DNA of 64,000 nucleotides from Paenibacillus planticolens. GTDB taxonomy: Bacteria > Bacillota > Bacilli > Paenibacillales > NBRC-103111. A program made the translations under genes and the position numbers. Location: contig NZ_WHNZ01000012.1 in NCBI RefSeq assembly GCF_013141725.1, positions 1-64,000 of the forward strand, written 5' to 3'. How positions within the stretch are numbered: position 1 is the first letter of the stretch; the number at the start of each line of letters is the position of its first letter. Below are positions 17,431 through 25,968 of the stretch, piece by piece. Under the pieces are notes generated by a model. That model did no database searches. It saw only the letters and a list, made by a program, of their open reading frames with translations, and was not told the origin of the DNA.

Positions 17431-17787
17431 TTATTTAAAATCTGCCGGCGGATATACTTTCTCAATGAGATAGATCGCCTGATCCAAGGACATTATCCGC
17501 TCATGCGGCTCCAGCCTATCCATGAAGCTCACTCGATCCGCAGCCATTTCATCATCATGGATCCCAACGACAAACCGGATACCAAGATCCTCGGCCATTT
17601 GTATCCCGGACTTCGGATTTACACTTTCCGTCCTGACGCCAATCCCGACTTGATCCAGTTCACTAATTAAGTGAATTGACTTCCTTGAATCTTTAGGAGC
17701 TAACAGGATGACTCTGACTTGTTTAAGTTGATTGACATTTTGGTTATTCTCATCTGTAATTTCATACCATCTATTCGCGTTCCCCAT
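17431..17787 (-). CDS. Stand-alone class II aminoacyl-tRNA-synthetase anticodon-binding-like protein
   Basis: 118 residues. From about residue 24 the order VRVILLAPKDSRKSIHLISE, LDQVGIGVRTESVNPKSGIQ, MAEDLGIRFVVGIHDDEMAA, VSFMDRLEPHERIMSLDQAI follows the HGTP anticodon-binding domain that ends HisRS, ThrRS, ProRS and GlyRS. No catalytic domain precedes it; the first 23 residues are unlike any synthetase. ATG at 17787 follows AGGTGAAGG and lies 29 bases after the U-tract of the attenuator terminator. Could bind RNA or be a nucleotide-binding relic; function unknown. Confidence 0.78.
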   Translation of the reverse strand: MGNANRWYEITDENNQNVNQLKQVRVILLAPKDSRKSIHLISELDQVGIGVRTESVNPKSGIQMAEDLGIRFVVGIHDDEMAADRVSFMDRLEPHERIMSLDQAIYLIEKVYPPADFK

Positions 17788-17815
17788 ACCTTCACCTATT
17801 CCCTTCTCCCGAGAT

Positions 17816-17847
17816 AAAAAAACGCGCCGGACCTATGGTCCTGCGCG
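17816..17847 (-). terminator. Attenuator terminator ahead of the 17431-17787 operon
   Basis: Minus strand CGCGC-A-GGACC, loop ATA, GGTCC-G-GCGCG, then seven T. A strong intrinsic terminator placed between the leader peptide and the first structural gene rather than after a gene. Confidence 0.85.
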
Positions 17848-17920
17848 AATTGCTATCCCGCAGGGAGGCCAACGCGAAATGCGTTAGCCCACCCTGATAT
17901 GTTCAGGTATGTGCTAACGC
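17848..17920 (-). promoter_or_regulatory. Leader RNA with mutually exclusive hairpin arms
   Basis: Three related arms follow in order on the minus strand: GCGTTAGC (overlapping the leader stop codon), GCTAACGC and GCGTTGGC. Arm 2 can pair with arm 1 or arm 3. Further on, CCTGCG can pair with CGCAGG, the 5' arm of the terminator. Ribosome occupancy of arm 1 would shift the pairing and hence the fate of the terminator. Exact folding is inferred by eye. Confidence 0.65.
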
Positions 17921-17964
17921 CTTTGAAAATAATGAAATTGTACGAACCAAGCTGTATTCTTCAT
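17914..17964 (-). CDS. Leader peptide of a transcription attenuator
   Basis: 16 codons, MKNTAWFVQFHYFQRR then TAG. Ribosome site GAAGGAG lies ten bases upstream, and a canonical promoter about 35 bases upstream of the ATG. The stop codon sits inside the first arm of the downstream hairpin, as in the leader peptides of inducible antibiotic-resistance genes. The peptide is aromatic and basic, with no run of a single amino acid, which favours drug- or ribosome-stress sensing over amino-acid sensing. Confidence 0.7.
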   Translation of the reverse strand: MKNTAWFVQFHYFQRR

Positions 17965-17999
17965 ATTGATTCGACTCCTTCAACGTTATGATTATTCTG

Positions 18000-18028
18000 A
18001 TTATAGCGGGGGCTTGTCTCCATTGCAA
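18000..18028 (-). promoter_or_regulatory. Sigma-A promoter of the attenuated operon
   Basis: On minus TTGCAA, 17 bases, TATAAT. It sits just beyond the stop of the glutathione peroxidase gene and drives the leader peptide. Confidence 0.75.
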
Positions 18029-18044
18029 CTTTTTTTTAGCTATC

Positions 18045-18524
18045 CTAAGCTAAAATGGCTTCAATATCTGCTGTGATGTCAGAAGGCTCTGTTCTTGCAC
18101 TATATTGTTTGACTACATTCCCGTTAGCATCTACGAGGAATTTCACAAAATTCCATTCAATTTCACCTGTGCGATAAGCTTCTGGCGTATGCGACAACAA
18201 ATATGTAAATAACGGATGCGCATCTTCACCTTTCACATCCACTTTGGCAAACATAGGGAAGGTCACCTTGTAATTCAACTCGCAGAAGCTCTGAATTTCT
18301 TCATTAGTCCCAGGCTCTTGTCCTGCAAATTGATTGCAAGGGAATCCTAACACGACCAAGCCCTTGTCCTGATACTGTTCGTACAAGCTCTGCAAACCTT
18401 TATAATGCGGTGTAAGTCCGCATGCACTTGCAGTATTTACAATCAATAACGCTTTGCCTTTGTATTCAGAAAGTGACTTCGTTTCTCCCGTAATGGTTTG
18501 AACCTCGATATCATAAATGGACAT
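18045..18524 (-). CDS. bsaA: Glutathione peroxidase-like thiol peroxidase
   Basis: 159 residues. Peroxidatic Cys35 in NTASACGLTPHY replaces selenocysteine; GFPCNQFAGQEPG and EWNFVKF supply the Gln and Trp of the catalytic site. The Cys in PCNQF could serve as resolving cysteine with thioredoxin, usual for bacterial Gpx. ATG at 18524 has AAGGAG nine bases upstream; the ATG at 18542 is next to that site and cannot be used. Cytoplasmic, removes peroxides. Single-gene unit. Confidence 0.93.
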   Translation of the reverse strand: MSIYDIEVQTITGETKSLSEYKGKALLIVNTASACGLTPHYKGLQSLYEQYQDKGLVVLGFPCNQFAGQEPGTNEEIQSFCELNYKVTFPMFAKVDVKGEDAHPLFTYLLSHTPEAYRTGEIEWNFVKFLVDANGNVVKQYSARTEPSDITADIEAILA

Positions 18525-18700
18525 AGCGTTTGGCTCCTTCATAGGTATAATAGGTACTCTCCCATTATAGCATTGTTTCCCAGCGGCCCCAAATGTGCCT
18601 GCGTTTACGGTTTAGCTTCCCATATCCTGACAGGTGTGGTATATTGTTTACCTGTTTATTCGCAAAATAGACAACATCTGATCTTAGGAGGTAACTGATC

Positions 18701-20863
18701 TTGGACACAAAGACTCAAAGTGCCTATCAAGAAGAGCTGCAACGGCTTGAAGAAACCAATATCGAAATTGATAAACAACTCGCAAGGCTGCGAGCAACTC
18801 CTGTTTATTATGGCCCTGATTTAACCGAACAGGCGCTGGAGGTTGCCCGTGAAAACGGCAGACACAACTTGGCCAAAGCCGTTGACGAGCCTTATTTTGG
18901 CCGCCTCGATTTCCAAGAAACAGGCACTGCATCTTCCATGCCGCTTTACATAGGCAAATCAGGCGTAGAAGACGAACGTACCGGACAACTGCTGGTCATT
19001 GACTGGCGCGCACCGGTAGCGAGCCTTTTCTACTCGTTCACCGGCGGACTTGATGCCGCTTCCTATGACTCGCCGGACGGTCTCATCGAAGGACTCGTCT
19101 ACTTAAAGCGAAATCTCGTAGTGCGCAAGCAAATCCTCCAACGCGTCGTAGATACTTATGATCGCAATGAAGATTCCCTGGCCGTTGGCGACGAATTCTT
19201 ACTGTACCGGTTAGGCGAAAATAAAGATAACAAGCTGCGTGATATCGTCTCCACGATCCAAGCGGAACAAGATCGAATTATCCGCGCAGCCAAAAATACC
19301 GCCCTCATTATCCAAGGGGTAGCCGGCAGCGGTAAAACAACCGTAGCCCTGCACCGCCTCGCTTTCCTGTTGTATCAATACCGTGAACAAGTCCGCGCCG
19401 AGCGGATGATTATTTTTGCTCCGAACTCGATGTTCCTCGACTATATTTCCGGCGTGCTTCCTGAATTGGGCGTAGGCAATATTCAACAAAGCACCTTTAC
19501 GGATTGGGCGCTGGACGTGCTCGATCATGAGGTCAAGCTGGCCGATCAAGCTCTAACGCTGCAAACCTGGTTCTCTCTTGGCAGCAAAAGACCTCCGGTG
19601 GACGATAACGCTCCGGGTCGATTTAAAGGGTCCGTCGCTTACAAGACCTACTTGGATGACTGCTTGACGAAGTTCGAAACGTCCTATGTCCCTTCGGCGG
19701 ATTATATCCCCTGGGAGGGTGCTAAGCTGCCGCTGGCAACCATTCGCGAATGGTTCTTCGTCGAGAACAAGCATTACCCGCTTGTCAAACGCCGCGAACG
19801 CGTCGTAGCCCGGATCAAGCGCTGGACGGAGATGCAGCTCGATAAAATCTGGGAGCAAACCCGAAAGAAAGAACTCAAAAAGAAATCCTCGCAGAAGCTG
19901 CGGACCTATTTGACCGGTTGGCCTGAGCATTCAGCATTCAGCTTTTACAAAATGCTGTACACAGAAAACGGCCGCCCGGACAGTTTGCCTGCAGAGTTGT
20001 TAAACCAACTCCCTGAACAGTTGGTCAATGCGTCGCTGAAGCTTTTCAAGAAAAAAGAAGTGCAGCTTGAAGATCTTGCTCCGCTCCTTTATATTCATAC
20101 GCGTCTAAACGGAATATCATCGGATCAATTGTTTGACCATGTCGTCATTGACGAAGCTCAAGACTTTTCACCTTTCCAGGTAGCTGTTCTCGATAGCTAT
20201 ACGCGCAACAGCTCTTTTACAATACTAGGCGATTTATCGCAAGGGATTCATGCCTATCAAGGCATCAAGGACTGGAAGGAATTTTCCGGTCTGTTTCAAG
20301 AAGACCAAAGAGGCTACTTTGAGCTGGAACGAAGCTACCGTTCCACGATGGAGATCATTCAGTTTGCCAATTCGGTGCTGAAACGCGGCGTCGAGAACCC
20401 GCTCCTTGCAGTCCCCGTGTTTCGAAGCGGCAACAAAGTCCGGGTCTTGCAAACGGATCTCAAAGGCAGACTGCCTTTGCTGCAACGCGCTATCGCAACC
20501 TTACAGCAAGGGACCTCTCGCACCATCGCCGTTGTCGCGCGCACGGAGAAGCAAGCCGAAGAGCTGCATGACGCTTTAACTTCGGCCGGAATCGAAACGA
20601 ATCTCATCACGTCCAAACAGCGTGTGTACCGCGGCGGAATATCGGTCGTGCCCGTCTATTTGACGAAAGGATTGGAGTTCGATGCCGTCCTGCTGATGGA
20701 TGTTACCTCCGGACATTATGAAGCCTCACTCATCGATGCCAAACTGCTTTATGTGGGCTGTACGCGCGCACTTCATGAATTGTGGCTGATGGCCGCTGGC
20801 GAATTGTCGCCTCTCGTCTCAACGGATGAACCGGAAATCGTCACAACCGCTTTTCCTGAATAA
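18701..20863 (+). CDS. helD: HelD, RNA polymerase-recycling UvrD-like ATPase
   Basis: 720 residues. N-terminal antiparallel coiled coil (YQEELQRLEETNIEIDKQLA) followed by the HelD-specific segment IDWRAPVASLFY; Walker A GVAGSGKTT near 206-214; VVIDEAQDFSPFQ near 481 and LGDLSQGIHAYQG near 508 as superfamily 1 motifs. This is the class II HelD that wedges into the RNA polymerase clefts and frees stalled enzyme from DNA. The start is TTG at 18701, eight bases after AGGAGGT. No partner operon; terminator follows. Confidence 0.92.
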   Translation: MDTKTQSAYQEELQRLEETNIEIDKQLARLRATPVYYGPDLTEQALEVARENGRHNLAKAVDEPYFGRLDFQETGTASSMPLYIGKSGVEDERTGQLLVIDWRAPVASLFYSFTGGLDAASYDSPDGLIEGLVYLKRNLVVRKQILQRVVDTYDRNEDSLAVGDEFLLYRLGENKDNKLRDIVSTIQAEQDRIIRAAKNTALIIQGVAGSGKTTVALHRLAFLLYQYREQVRAERMIIFAPNSMFLDYISGVLPELGVGNIQQSTFTDWALDVLDHEVKLADQALTLQTWFSLGSKRPPVDDNAPGRFKGSVAYKTYLDDCLTKFETSYVPSADYIPWEGAKLPLATIREWFFVENKHYPLVKRRERVVARIKRWTEMQLDKIWEQTRKKELKKKSSQKLRTYLTGWPEHSAFSFYKMLYTENGRPDSLPAELLNQLPEQLVNASLKLFKKKEVQLEDLAPLLYIHTRLNGISSDQLFDHVVIDEAQDFSPFQVAVLDSYTRNSSFTILGDLSQGIHAYQGIKDWKEFSGLFQEDQRGYFELERSYRSTMEIIQFANSVLKRGVENPLLAVPVFRSGNKVRVLQTDLKGRLPLLQRAIATLQQGTSRTIAVVARTEKQAEELHDALTSAGIETNLITSKQRVYRGGISVVPVYLTKGLEFDAVLLMDVTSGHYEASLIDAKLLYVGCTRALHELWLMAAGELSPLVSTDEPEIVTTAFPE

Positions 20864-20867
20864 AATA

Positions 20868-20916
20868 GACACCTGATCCTTCCTTGGCCAGTAGCCTTGG
20901 AATCCGATCAGGTGTC
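20868..20916. terminator. Bidirectional terminator between helD and the first DegV gene
   Basis: GACACCTGATC pairs perfectly with GATCAGGTGTC, followed by a T-rich tail on plus; on minus the tail is TATTTTATT. Confidence 0.88.
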
Positions 20917-20923
20917 TTCTTTG

Positions 20924-21769
20924 TTAATAGGCGATCAGTACGCCGCCTTCTCCGGCATATGTGCCAATGACCGTGCCCATGTTGGCAAATAACACATTGC
21001 GGAACGGATGTTTCTCGAGCAGCTGGTTCAGAACCTCACGCGCTCTTTCCTCGCAATTGCTGTGTGCGACCGCAATCACATCTTTTTCGTAATCGTGGAC
21101 GGCCTCGCCCACTTTGGCAATCATCCTCTTCAACGCTTGCTGGGTGCCGCGGATTTTTTCCAACACTTCAATTGAACCTTCTTCACTTGCTTTCATGACC
21201 AGCTTGATGTTCAGAATGGAAGCGACGGCACCGCGAACCCGGTCAAGCCGGCCGCCTTTGATCACATTTTCTAACGTATCCAAGAAAAAAAGCGTCCCTG
21301 AAGAAACAACCGATTGTCGGATTGCTTCTACTAATTGCTCAAAAGGAACATGTCTTTCAGCCATTTTGGCAGCCTTGTATACAAGAACACCAAGGCCTAA
21401 GGAAGCCGTTTTCGAATCGATGACTTCAATGCGGCCTGTATAACCTTCCTCTATCAACAAGTCTTTGGCCATGAGTGCATGATGATACGTGCTGCTAAGA
21501 GCAGATGACAGACAAATCACAAGAATATCCTGATTTACCTCAGCTTTCTTATGATAATCGGCGAGAAAATGCTGCGGTGAAGGGCTGGACGTCTTAGGCA
21601 GAACACTTTCCGTTTTCATTCTCGCATAAAAATCACAAAGTTCCATGTGAGGTGGCATGCACTCCTCTCCGAAATGAACGGACAATGGCACAATGGTAAT
21701 CCCGAGCTCATCTACAATCATTGTGGGGAGGTCGCAGCTGCTGTCAGTGATAATCTTGATTGTCGTCAT
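20924..21769 (-). CDS. DegV family fatty-acid-binding protein
   Basis: 281 residues: IITDSSCDLP at the N-terminus, KTSSPSPQHF and LSSALSSTYHHA in the lipid pocket, TLENVIKGGRLDR in the middle. DegV proteins bind one fatty acid; in Firmicutes the FakB members deliver it to the kinase FakA. No fakA here. ATG at 21769 lacks a clear ribosome site and lies 20 bases after the stop of the other DegV gene, so it probably depends on coupling to that gene. Confidence 0.92.
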   Translation of the reverse strand: MTTIKIITDSSCDLPTMIVDELGITIVPLSVHFGEECMPPHMELCDFYARMKTESVLPKTSSPSPQHFLADYHKKAEVNQDILVICLSSALSSTYHHALMAKDLLIEEGYTGRIEVIDSKTASLGLGVLVYKAAKMAERHVPFEQLVEAIRQSVVSSGTLFFLDTLENVIKGGRLDRVRGAVASILNIKLVMKASEEGSIEVLEKIRGTQQALKRMIAKVGEAVHDYEKDVIAVAHSNCEERAREVLNQLLEKHPFRNVLFANMGTVIGTYAGEGGVLIAY

Positions 21770-21789
21770 GTTGTGTGTACACTCATTTC

Positions 21790-22638
21790 CTATTTTTTGG
21801 CGAAAACGATTCCAACCGTTCGCGGTCCGCAGTGACTGGAAACCACGCAGCCCGTTTCGGTCATATAGACTTGCTTTACATTCGTTTGATGTTCAATCTG
21901 CCTTTTCACATAAGCCGCTTCTTCGGCTGCCAATGCATGAGTGACAAACAGAAACTCTGTGTCCATGTCGTCTTTTTGGGCTAGCGCATTATCCAAGAGC
22001 TGCTGGAGCGCTTTTTCCCTCTTCCCTCGTACTTTGTCCGTCAATGTCATAGCCCCGTTAATCACTTTCACAACAGGCCTAATTTTCAACAGACTCCCAA
22101 TGAAGTGCTGCACGCTCGAACATCTGCCGCCTTTATGCAAATACTCCAAGGTGTCGATGATAAACTCAACTTCAATACGGGAACGAAGCGACTCGATCAT
22201 GATTTTGATTTCCGCGCTGCTTTTGCCGTCTTGAGCCGCTTGCGCTGCTTTCAGCACTAGCAAACCAATTCCAGTTGATAGATTCCTAGAATCTATCAGG
22301 GTAATTCTATCATCGGGAAAATTCGCTGCCGCTATGGCTGCATTTTGAATCGTCGAAGACAATTCAGACGAAAGCCCGATGTAAACGATATCATCTCCGG
22401 ACTGAATGACACCCTCAAACGCACGCTCGAAATCTATGGGAGAAGGCGCAGCCGTTTTGGGCAGCTTACCCGTTTGCTCAACAAGCTCAAAAAGCCGGTC
22501 AGACTTAACGGATACGCCGTCTTTCAACGATTGGTCCTCAAAAACAACGTAAAGCGGTACGATTTCAATTTGATATTGTTGAACGAGTTCATTGCTTAAA
22601 TCACATGTGCTGTCTGTAAAAATACGCACCCGGCACAT
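21790..22638 (-). CDS. DegV family fatty-acid-binding protein
   Basis: 282 residues: RIFTDSTCDLSNELVQQYQI, KTAAPSPIDFE, GLSSELSSTIQNA, TLEYLHKGGRCSS. Same family as the next gene, from an old tandem duplication. ATG at 22638 has AAGGTGG nine bases upstream. Two DegV copies with different pocket residues usually mean different fatty-acid preference (saturated versus unsaturated), which I infer and cannot show. Confidence 0.92.
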   Translation of the reverse strand: MCRVRIFTDSTCDLSNELVQQYQIEIVPLYVVFEDQSLKDGVSVKSDRLFELVEQTGKLPKTAAPSPIDFERAFEGVIQSGDDIVYIGLSSELSSTIQNAAIAAANFPDDRITLIDSRNLSTGIGLLVLKAAQAAQDGKSSAEIKIMIESLRSRIEVEFIIDTLEYLHKGGRCSSVQHFIGSLLKIRPVVKVINGAMTLTDKVRGKREKALQQLLDNALAQKDDMDTEFLFVTHALAAEEAAYVKRQIEHQTNVKQVYMTETGCVVSSHCGPRTVGIVFAKK

Positions 22639-22902
22639 TGCTGTCTACCACCTTATCTTCATGTTCTAGCAAAACTTTCTATTAATGAAAACCACATCAA
22701 ATCTATGGATTGTTGTGTGTTCAGTATAAAGGATATAGAGGGAAAGCTCAATTAATGATAAATAAGAACCCTTAGATCGTCATTCCGCCATTCACGAACA
22801 ACGAATTTCACCTGCTACGTGGTTTAAATGAAGGTAAAAACATATTCTCAACGTCTAATCTGTTAGGTAGTATGTTATTCAACAAGGAAAGAAGGGATTT
22901 CC

Positions 22903-23535
22903 ATGGAATATTCCATCCAAGAAGAAAAAGCAAATGCCATCAGCCACGGGATTGGCGTACTGTTGAGCGTCGCAGCGCTTGTCCTGCTTGTCATTCAAGC
23001 TTGTCTGCATGGCGATGCGTGGCATATTGTGAGCTTCAGTGTGTTTGGCGCGGCTCTCGTCACCCTGTATACCTGCTCTACCCTGCTGCACAGTGTCACA
23101 CATCCGCGTTTGAAAGATGTTTTCGAGATTCTCGACCATTCCGCCATTTATCTCTTAATTGCCGGCACGTATACGCCCTATTTGCTTGTGACGCTGCGCG
23201 GTCCTTTGGGATGGACATTCTTTGGCGTTATTTGGGGGCTTGCACTTATCGGGATTGTGCTCAAACTATTTTTTGTGAAACGATTCATCATCATTTCAAC
23301 GCTTTGTTATATCTTGATGGGCTGGCTCATTGTCCTTGCCTTTAAGCCCCTATACGCGAACCTGCCCTATGGAGGCATCGTTTGGCTTGTGGCAGGCGGA
23401 CTGCTGTACACGTTCGGTTCGATCTTCTATGTATGGAGGCGCATCCCTTTTCACCATGCCATTTGGCATATTTTCGTGCTCGCCGGTAGCGCCTGTCATT
23501 TCATTTCCATCTTCGGATATGTCATCATGTCATAG
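22903..23535 (+). CDS. Hemolysin III / PAQR family membrane protein
   Basis: 210 residues, seven predicted transmembrane helices. Conserved residues include the first-helix NAISHGIG, STLLHS, LDHSAIYLLIAGTYTP and FHHAIWHIFVLAGSACHF, which place the metal-binding His and Ser/Asp of the PAQR fold. YqfA/HlyIII proteins affect membrane lipid homeostasis; true hemolytic activity is doubtful. ATG follows GAAGGGA. Its last 6 bp overlap the end of the convergent SGNH gene. Confidence 0.92.
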   Translation: MEYSIQEEKANAISHGIGVLLSVAALVLLVIQACLHGDAWHIVSFSVFGAALVTLYTCSTLLHSVTHPRLKDVFEILDHSAIYLLIAGTYTPYLLVTLRGPLGWTFFGVIWGLALIGIVLKLFFVKRFIIISTLCYILMGWLIVLAFKPLYANLPYGGIVWLVAGGLLYTFGSIFYVWRRIPFHHAIWHIFVLAGSACHFISIFGYVIMS

Positions 23536-24189
23536 CTGCTTGAGCAACCGCTCAAGGTGCTGCAGCGAAATGGCACTTTCAATCTGACGCGCAAGCTCGT
23601 CATAGCCATCCTCATTAGGATGAATGGAGTCCTCGGAAATGTAACGGGTATCCTGCCCCACAAAAGCATCATACACTTGCACGATGTGAATATGCGCCTG
23701 CTCCAATTTACGTAAAAACAGATTAAAACGCTGCACCCAGTAAGCCGATTCCGGCACCTGCGGTAAAGGATTATACAATCCGATCAGAGCAATTAAGAAC
23801 GGGGTATCAATGCCTTGCCGCAGCGTTTCTATTTGTGTCATTATTTTTTTGTAGTTCGCTTCGTAGGTTTGAAGAGCGGTTTTTAAATATGCAGCATCAT
23901 TTTCATAAAAGAAAGGAATTGCCGCTTGAATAAGATCATTACCGCCAGCCGTAATCGTAATGATATCCGCCGCCTGGATATCCTTCTGAATTTGCGGATC
24001 GGACTCAAGCGTTTGGAGCAATTCGCTTGTCGTGGCGCCATTCGTACCCGCTTGAATGAATTGAACGGGAACGTTCAGCAGTTGCTCTACCTTCCGCCGA
24101 AAACTGTACACGAATCCGCGACCGTCCGGCGCTCCGAAACCAACAGTAAGCGAATCTCCAAATGCCAAATAGGTGATCGTCTTATCCAT
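23530..24189 (-). CDS. SGNH/GDSL-type esterase
   Basis: 219 residues. Ser13 in FGDSLTVG is the nucleophile; AGGNDL gives the oxyanion Asn; DSIHPNEDGY gives the catalytic Asp and His. No signal peptide, so cytoplasmic. ATG at 24189 follows GAGAGG. Overlaps the end of the hlyIII gene by 6 bp, tail to tail. Natural ester substrate unknown. Confidence 0.9.
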   Translation of the reverse strand: MDKTITYLAFGDSLTVGFGAPDGRGFVYSFRRKVEQLLNVPVQFIQAGTNGATTSELLQTLESDPQIQKDIQAADIITITAGGNDLIQAAIPFFYENDAAYLKTALQTYEANYKKIMTQIETLRQGIDTPFLIALIGLYNPLPQVPESAYWVQRFNLFLRKLEQAHIHIVQVYDAFVGQDTRYISEDSIHPNEDGYDELARQIESAISLQHLERLLKQL

Positions 24190-24280
24190 GCTATCCTCTC
24201 CCTAAAGCTGACGTAGGATAGTATATGCATAAGCGCCCAGTTTGGGAAGGGACATTCTCCTCCGCTGCGAGGCAAGTTTT

Positions 24281-24565
24281 TTATACGTTTACATGCTCTT
24301 GAACAAAATTTTCGATTTGCGCTTTTTCTGCATACGTGAATTGAAATTCGCAATCGCAGCCCTCGTCATGAAGCACAATTTGAACAATTTCCCCTTGCAG
24401 ATTACATATCACAAGAACGGATGGATCGATGAGATCCTCCGGAAACGCCTCCCCGGCCTGAAGATGCATCCTCAAATAAATGTCGCGCCATTGTCCGCGT
24501 ACTTCAGATTCTATAAAGGTTAGTGTAAATCGGTGCTCAACGTGCTCGGCTCCGTATTTCATCAT
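24281..24565 (-). CDS. Uncharacterised 94-aa protein
   Basis: No family recognised. Sequence is compact and polar (RFTLTFIESEVRGQWRDIYL; VLHDEGCDCEFQFTYAEKAQ) with one CDC pair and no membrane segment. ATG at 24565 follows GGGGGA by eight bases, so it is probably translated; a second ATG is adjacent. It lies alone between the SGNH gene and the divergent amidohydrolase. Confidence 0.65.
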   Translation of the reverse strand: MMKYGAEHVEHRFTLTFIESEVRGQWRDIYLRMHLQAGEAFPEDLIDPSVLVICNLQGEIVQIVLHDEGCDCEFQFTYAEKAQIENFVQEHVNV

Positions 24566-24722
24566 CTGACAATTCCCCCATTACTTTATTTTCTCAGTAA
24601 AATAATCGCTAACCGTATGAGCTTTCGTTCAATCATTGTAACCCAGCGCGACTTAAAGTGGTAGTTTGGCCGCCTTTATACTACAATAAAAGAAGTACCA
24701 TGATAAAGGAGCCTTCCGACTT

Positions 24723-25889
24723 ATGAAATCCATCATTACACAAACTATTGACAGCAATGCGAATAGATTCAAATCAATTTCCAGCTTTATCGGAGCGAAC
24801 CCTGAGCTGGGACACGAAGAATTTCAGGCTTGCTCACGTTTAACGGAGGAACTGGAATTCCACGGTTTCCAAGTTGAACGCGGCGTGTTGGATATTCCAA
24901 CCGCATTTATCGCGACATTCGATTCCGGCAAAGCTGGACCTGTCGTTGGCTTTTTAGCTGAATATGACGCCTTACCAGATCTAGGCCATGCCTGCGGACA
25001 TCACTTGATCTGTATGATGAGCATTGGCGCAGCCATTGGGCTTAAATCCGTCATAGCTGAAACCGGCGGCAGTATACGTGTCTATGGGACTCCGGCTGAG
25101 GAAACCAAGGGCGCCAAAGTGCCGATGGCCGAAGCAGGACTCTTCCGCGACGTGGATATCGCCCTAATGGCACATCCCTACTACACCTACGAAAAATCAG
25201 GTGAATCCCTCGCTATGGATGCGATTCAGTATGAATTTTTCGGCCGCTCCGCTCATGCTGCTGCGCAGCCATATGAAGGCATTAATGCGCTGGACGCCGT
25301 GCTACAGCTGTTCAATTCCATTAACGCGCTGCGCCAGCAAATCAGATCGGACGCCCGTATCCACGGCATTATTAACGAAGGCGGCAAGGCACCGAACATT
25401 ATCCCGGACTACGCTGTCGCTCAGTTTTACGTCCGTTCCGCTACGCGAACGTATACCGATGAGCTCGTTCAGAAAGTGCTCCGCTGCGCGGAGGGCGCTG
25501 CCTTGCAAACAGGCTGCACACTCAAAACGTCATTCTATGAGTATTCGTACGACGAACTGCGAACCAATGAGACATTGTCCCAGGTTTTCTCAGATCAGCT
25601 GAGCGAGATGGGCATCGATCCTGAAGACATTGAAATCGGCAAGGATCACGGCTCGCTCGATTTGGGCAACGTTTCGATCCAATGTCCGACGATACATCCC
25701 TTCGTCAAAGTTGTAGGCGAGAAACACATGCTGCACACCAAGGAGTTTCGCGATCTTGCCCAGCAGGAACCTGCGCTGGACGCGATGATTTTCACGGCCA
25801 AAGCACTTGCTTTCACCGCTTATGAAGTACTAAGCAGCCCGGAGCTGCTGCAGAAAATCAAAGCGGAGTTTGCTGCGTCGATGAAATAA
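24723..25889 (+). CDS. M20 family amidohydrolase (AbgB/peptidase M20D-like)
   Basis: 388 residues. EYDALPDLGHACGHH at 80-94 and GTPAEETKGAKVPM near 123-136 hold the metal ligands; the dimerisation domain is inserted at about 185-300 (FFGRSAHAAAQPYEGINALD). Family members cleave N-acyl amino acids or p-aminobenzoyl-glutamate. ATG has AAAGGAG upstream at a slightly long spacing of eleven. Monocistronic; a bidirectional terminator follows. Substrate unknown. Confidence 0.9.
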   Translation: MKSIITQTIDSNANRFKSISSFIGANPELGHEEFQACSRLTEELEFHGFQVERGVLDIPTAFIATFDSGKAGPVVGFLAEYDALPDLGHACGHHLICMMSIGAAIGLKSVIAETGGSIRVYGTPAEETKGAKVPMAEAGLFRDVDIALMAHPYYTYEKSGESLAMDAIQYEFFGRSAHAAAQPYEGINALDAVLQLFNSINALRQQIRSDARIHGIINEGGKAPNIIPDYAVAQFYVRSATRTYTDELVQKVLRCAEGAALQTGCTLKTSFYEYSYDELRTNETLSQVFSDQLSEMGIDPEDIEIGKDHGSLDLGNVSIQCPTIHPFVKVVGEKHMLHTKEFRDLAQQEPALDAMIFTAKALAFTAYEVLSSPELLQKIKAEFAASMK

Positions 25890-25895
25890 ACGAGA

Positions 25896-25947
25896 ACAAG
25901 GGGTTGTCCCTTCAGGACTTGAAAGTCCTATGGGACAGCCCCTTGTT
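25896..25947. terminator. Bidirectional terminator between amidohydrolase and MFS gene
   Basis: AACAAGGGGTTGTCCC pairs with GGGACAGCCCCTTGTT (one G-T); an inner hairpin AGGACTTGAAAGTCCT caps the loop. A-tract on the left and TTT on the right. Confidence 0.9.
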
Positions 25948-25968
25948 TACTCTTTGACAGCGGAGAGC

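Noticed and set aside
17848..17920. T-box riboswitch, because of AGGGTGG near 17890
   Set aside because: The leader is too short for stem I, the core TGG is not followed by the usual ACCGCG, and a leader ORF with its own ribosome site explains the layout better.
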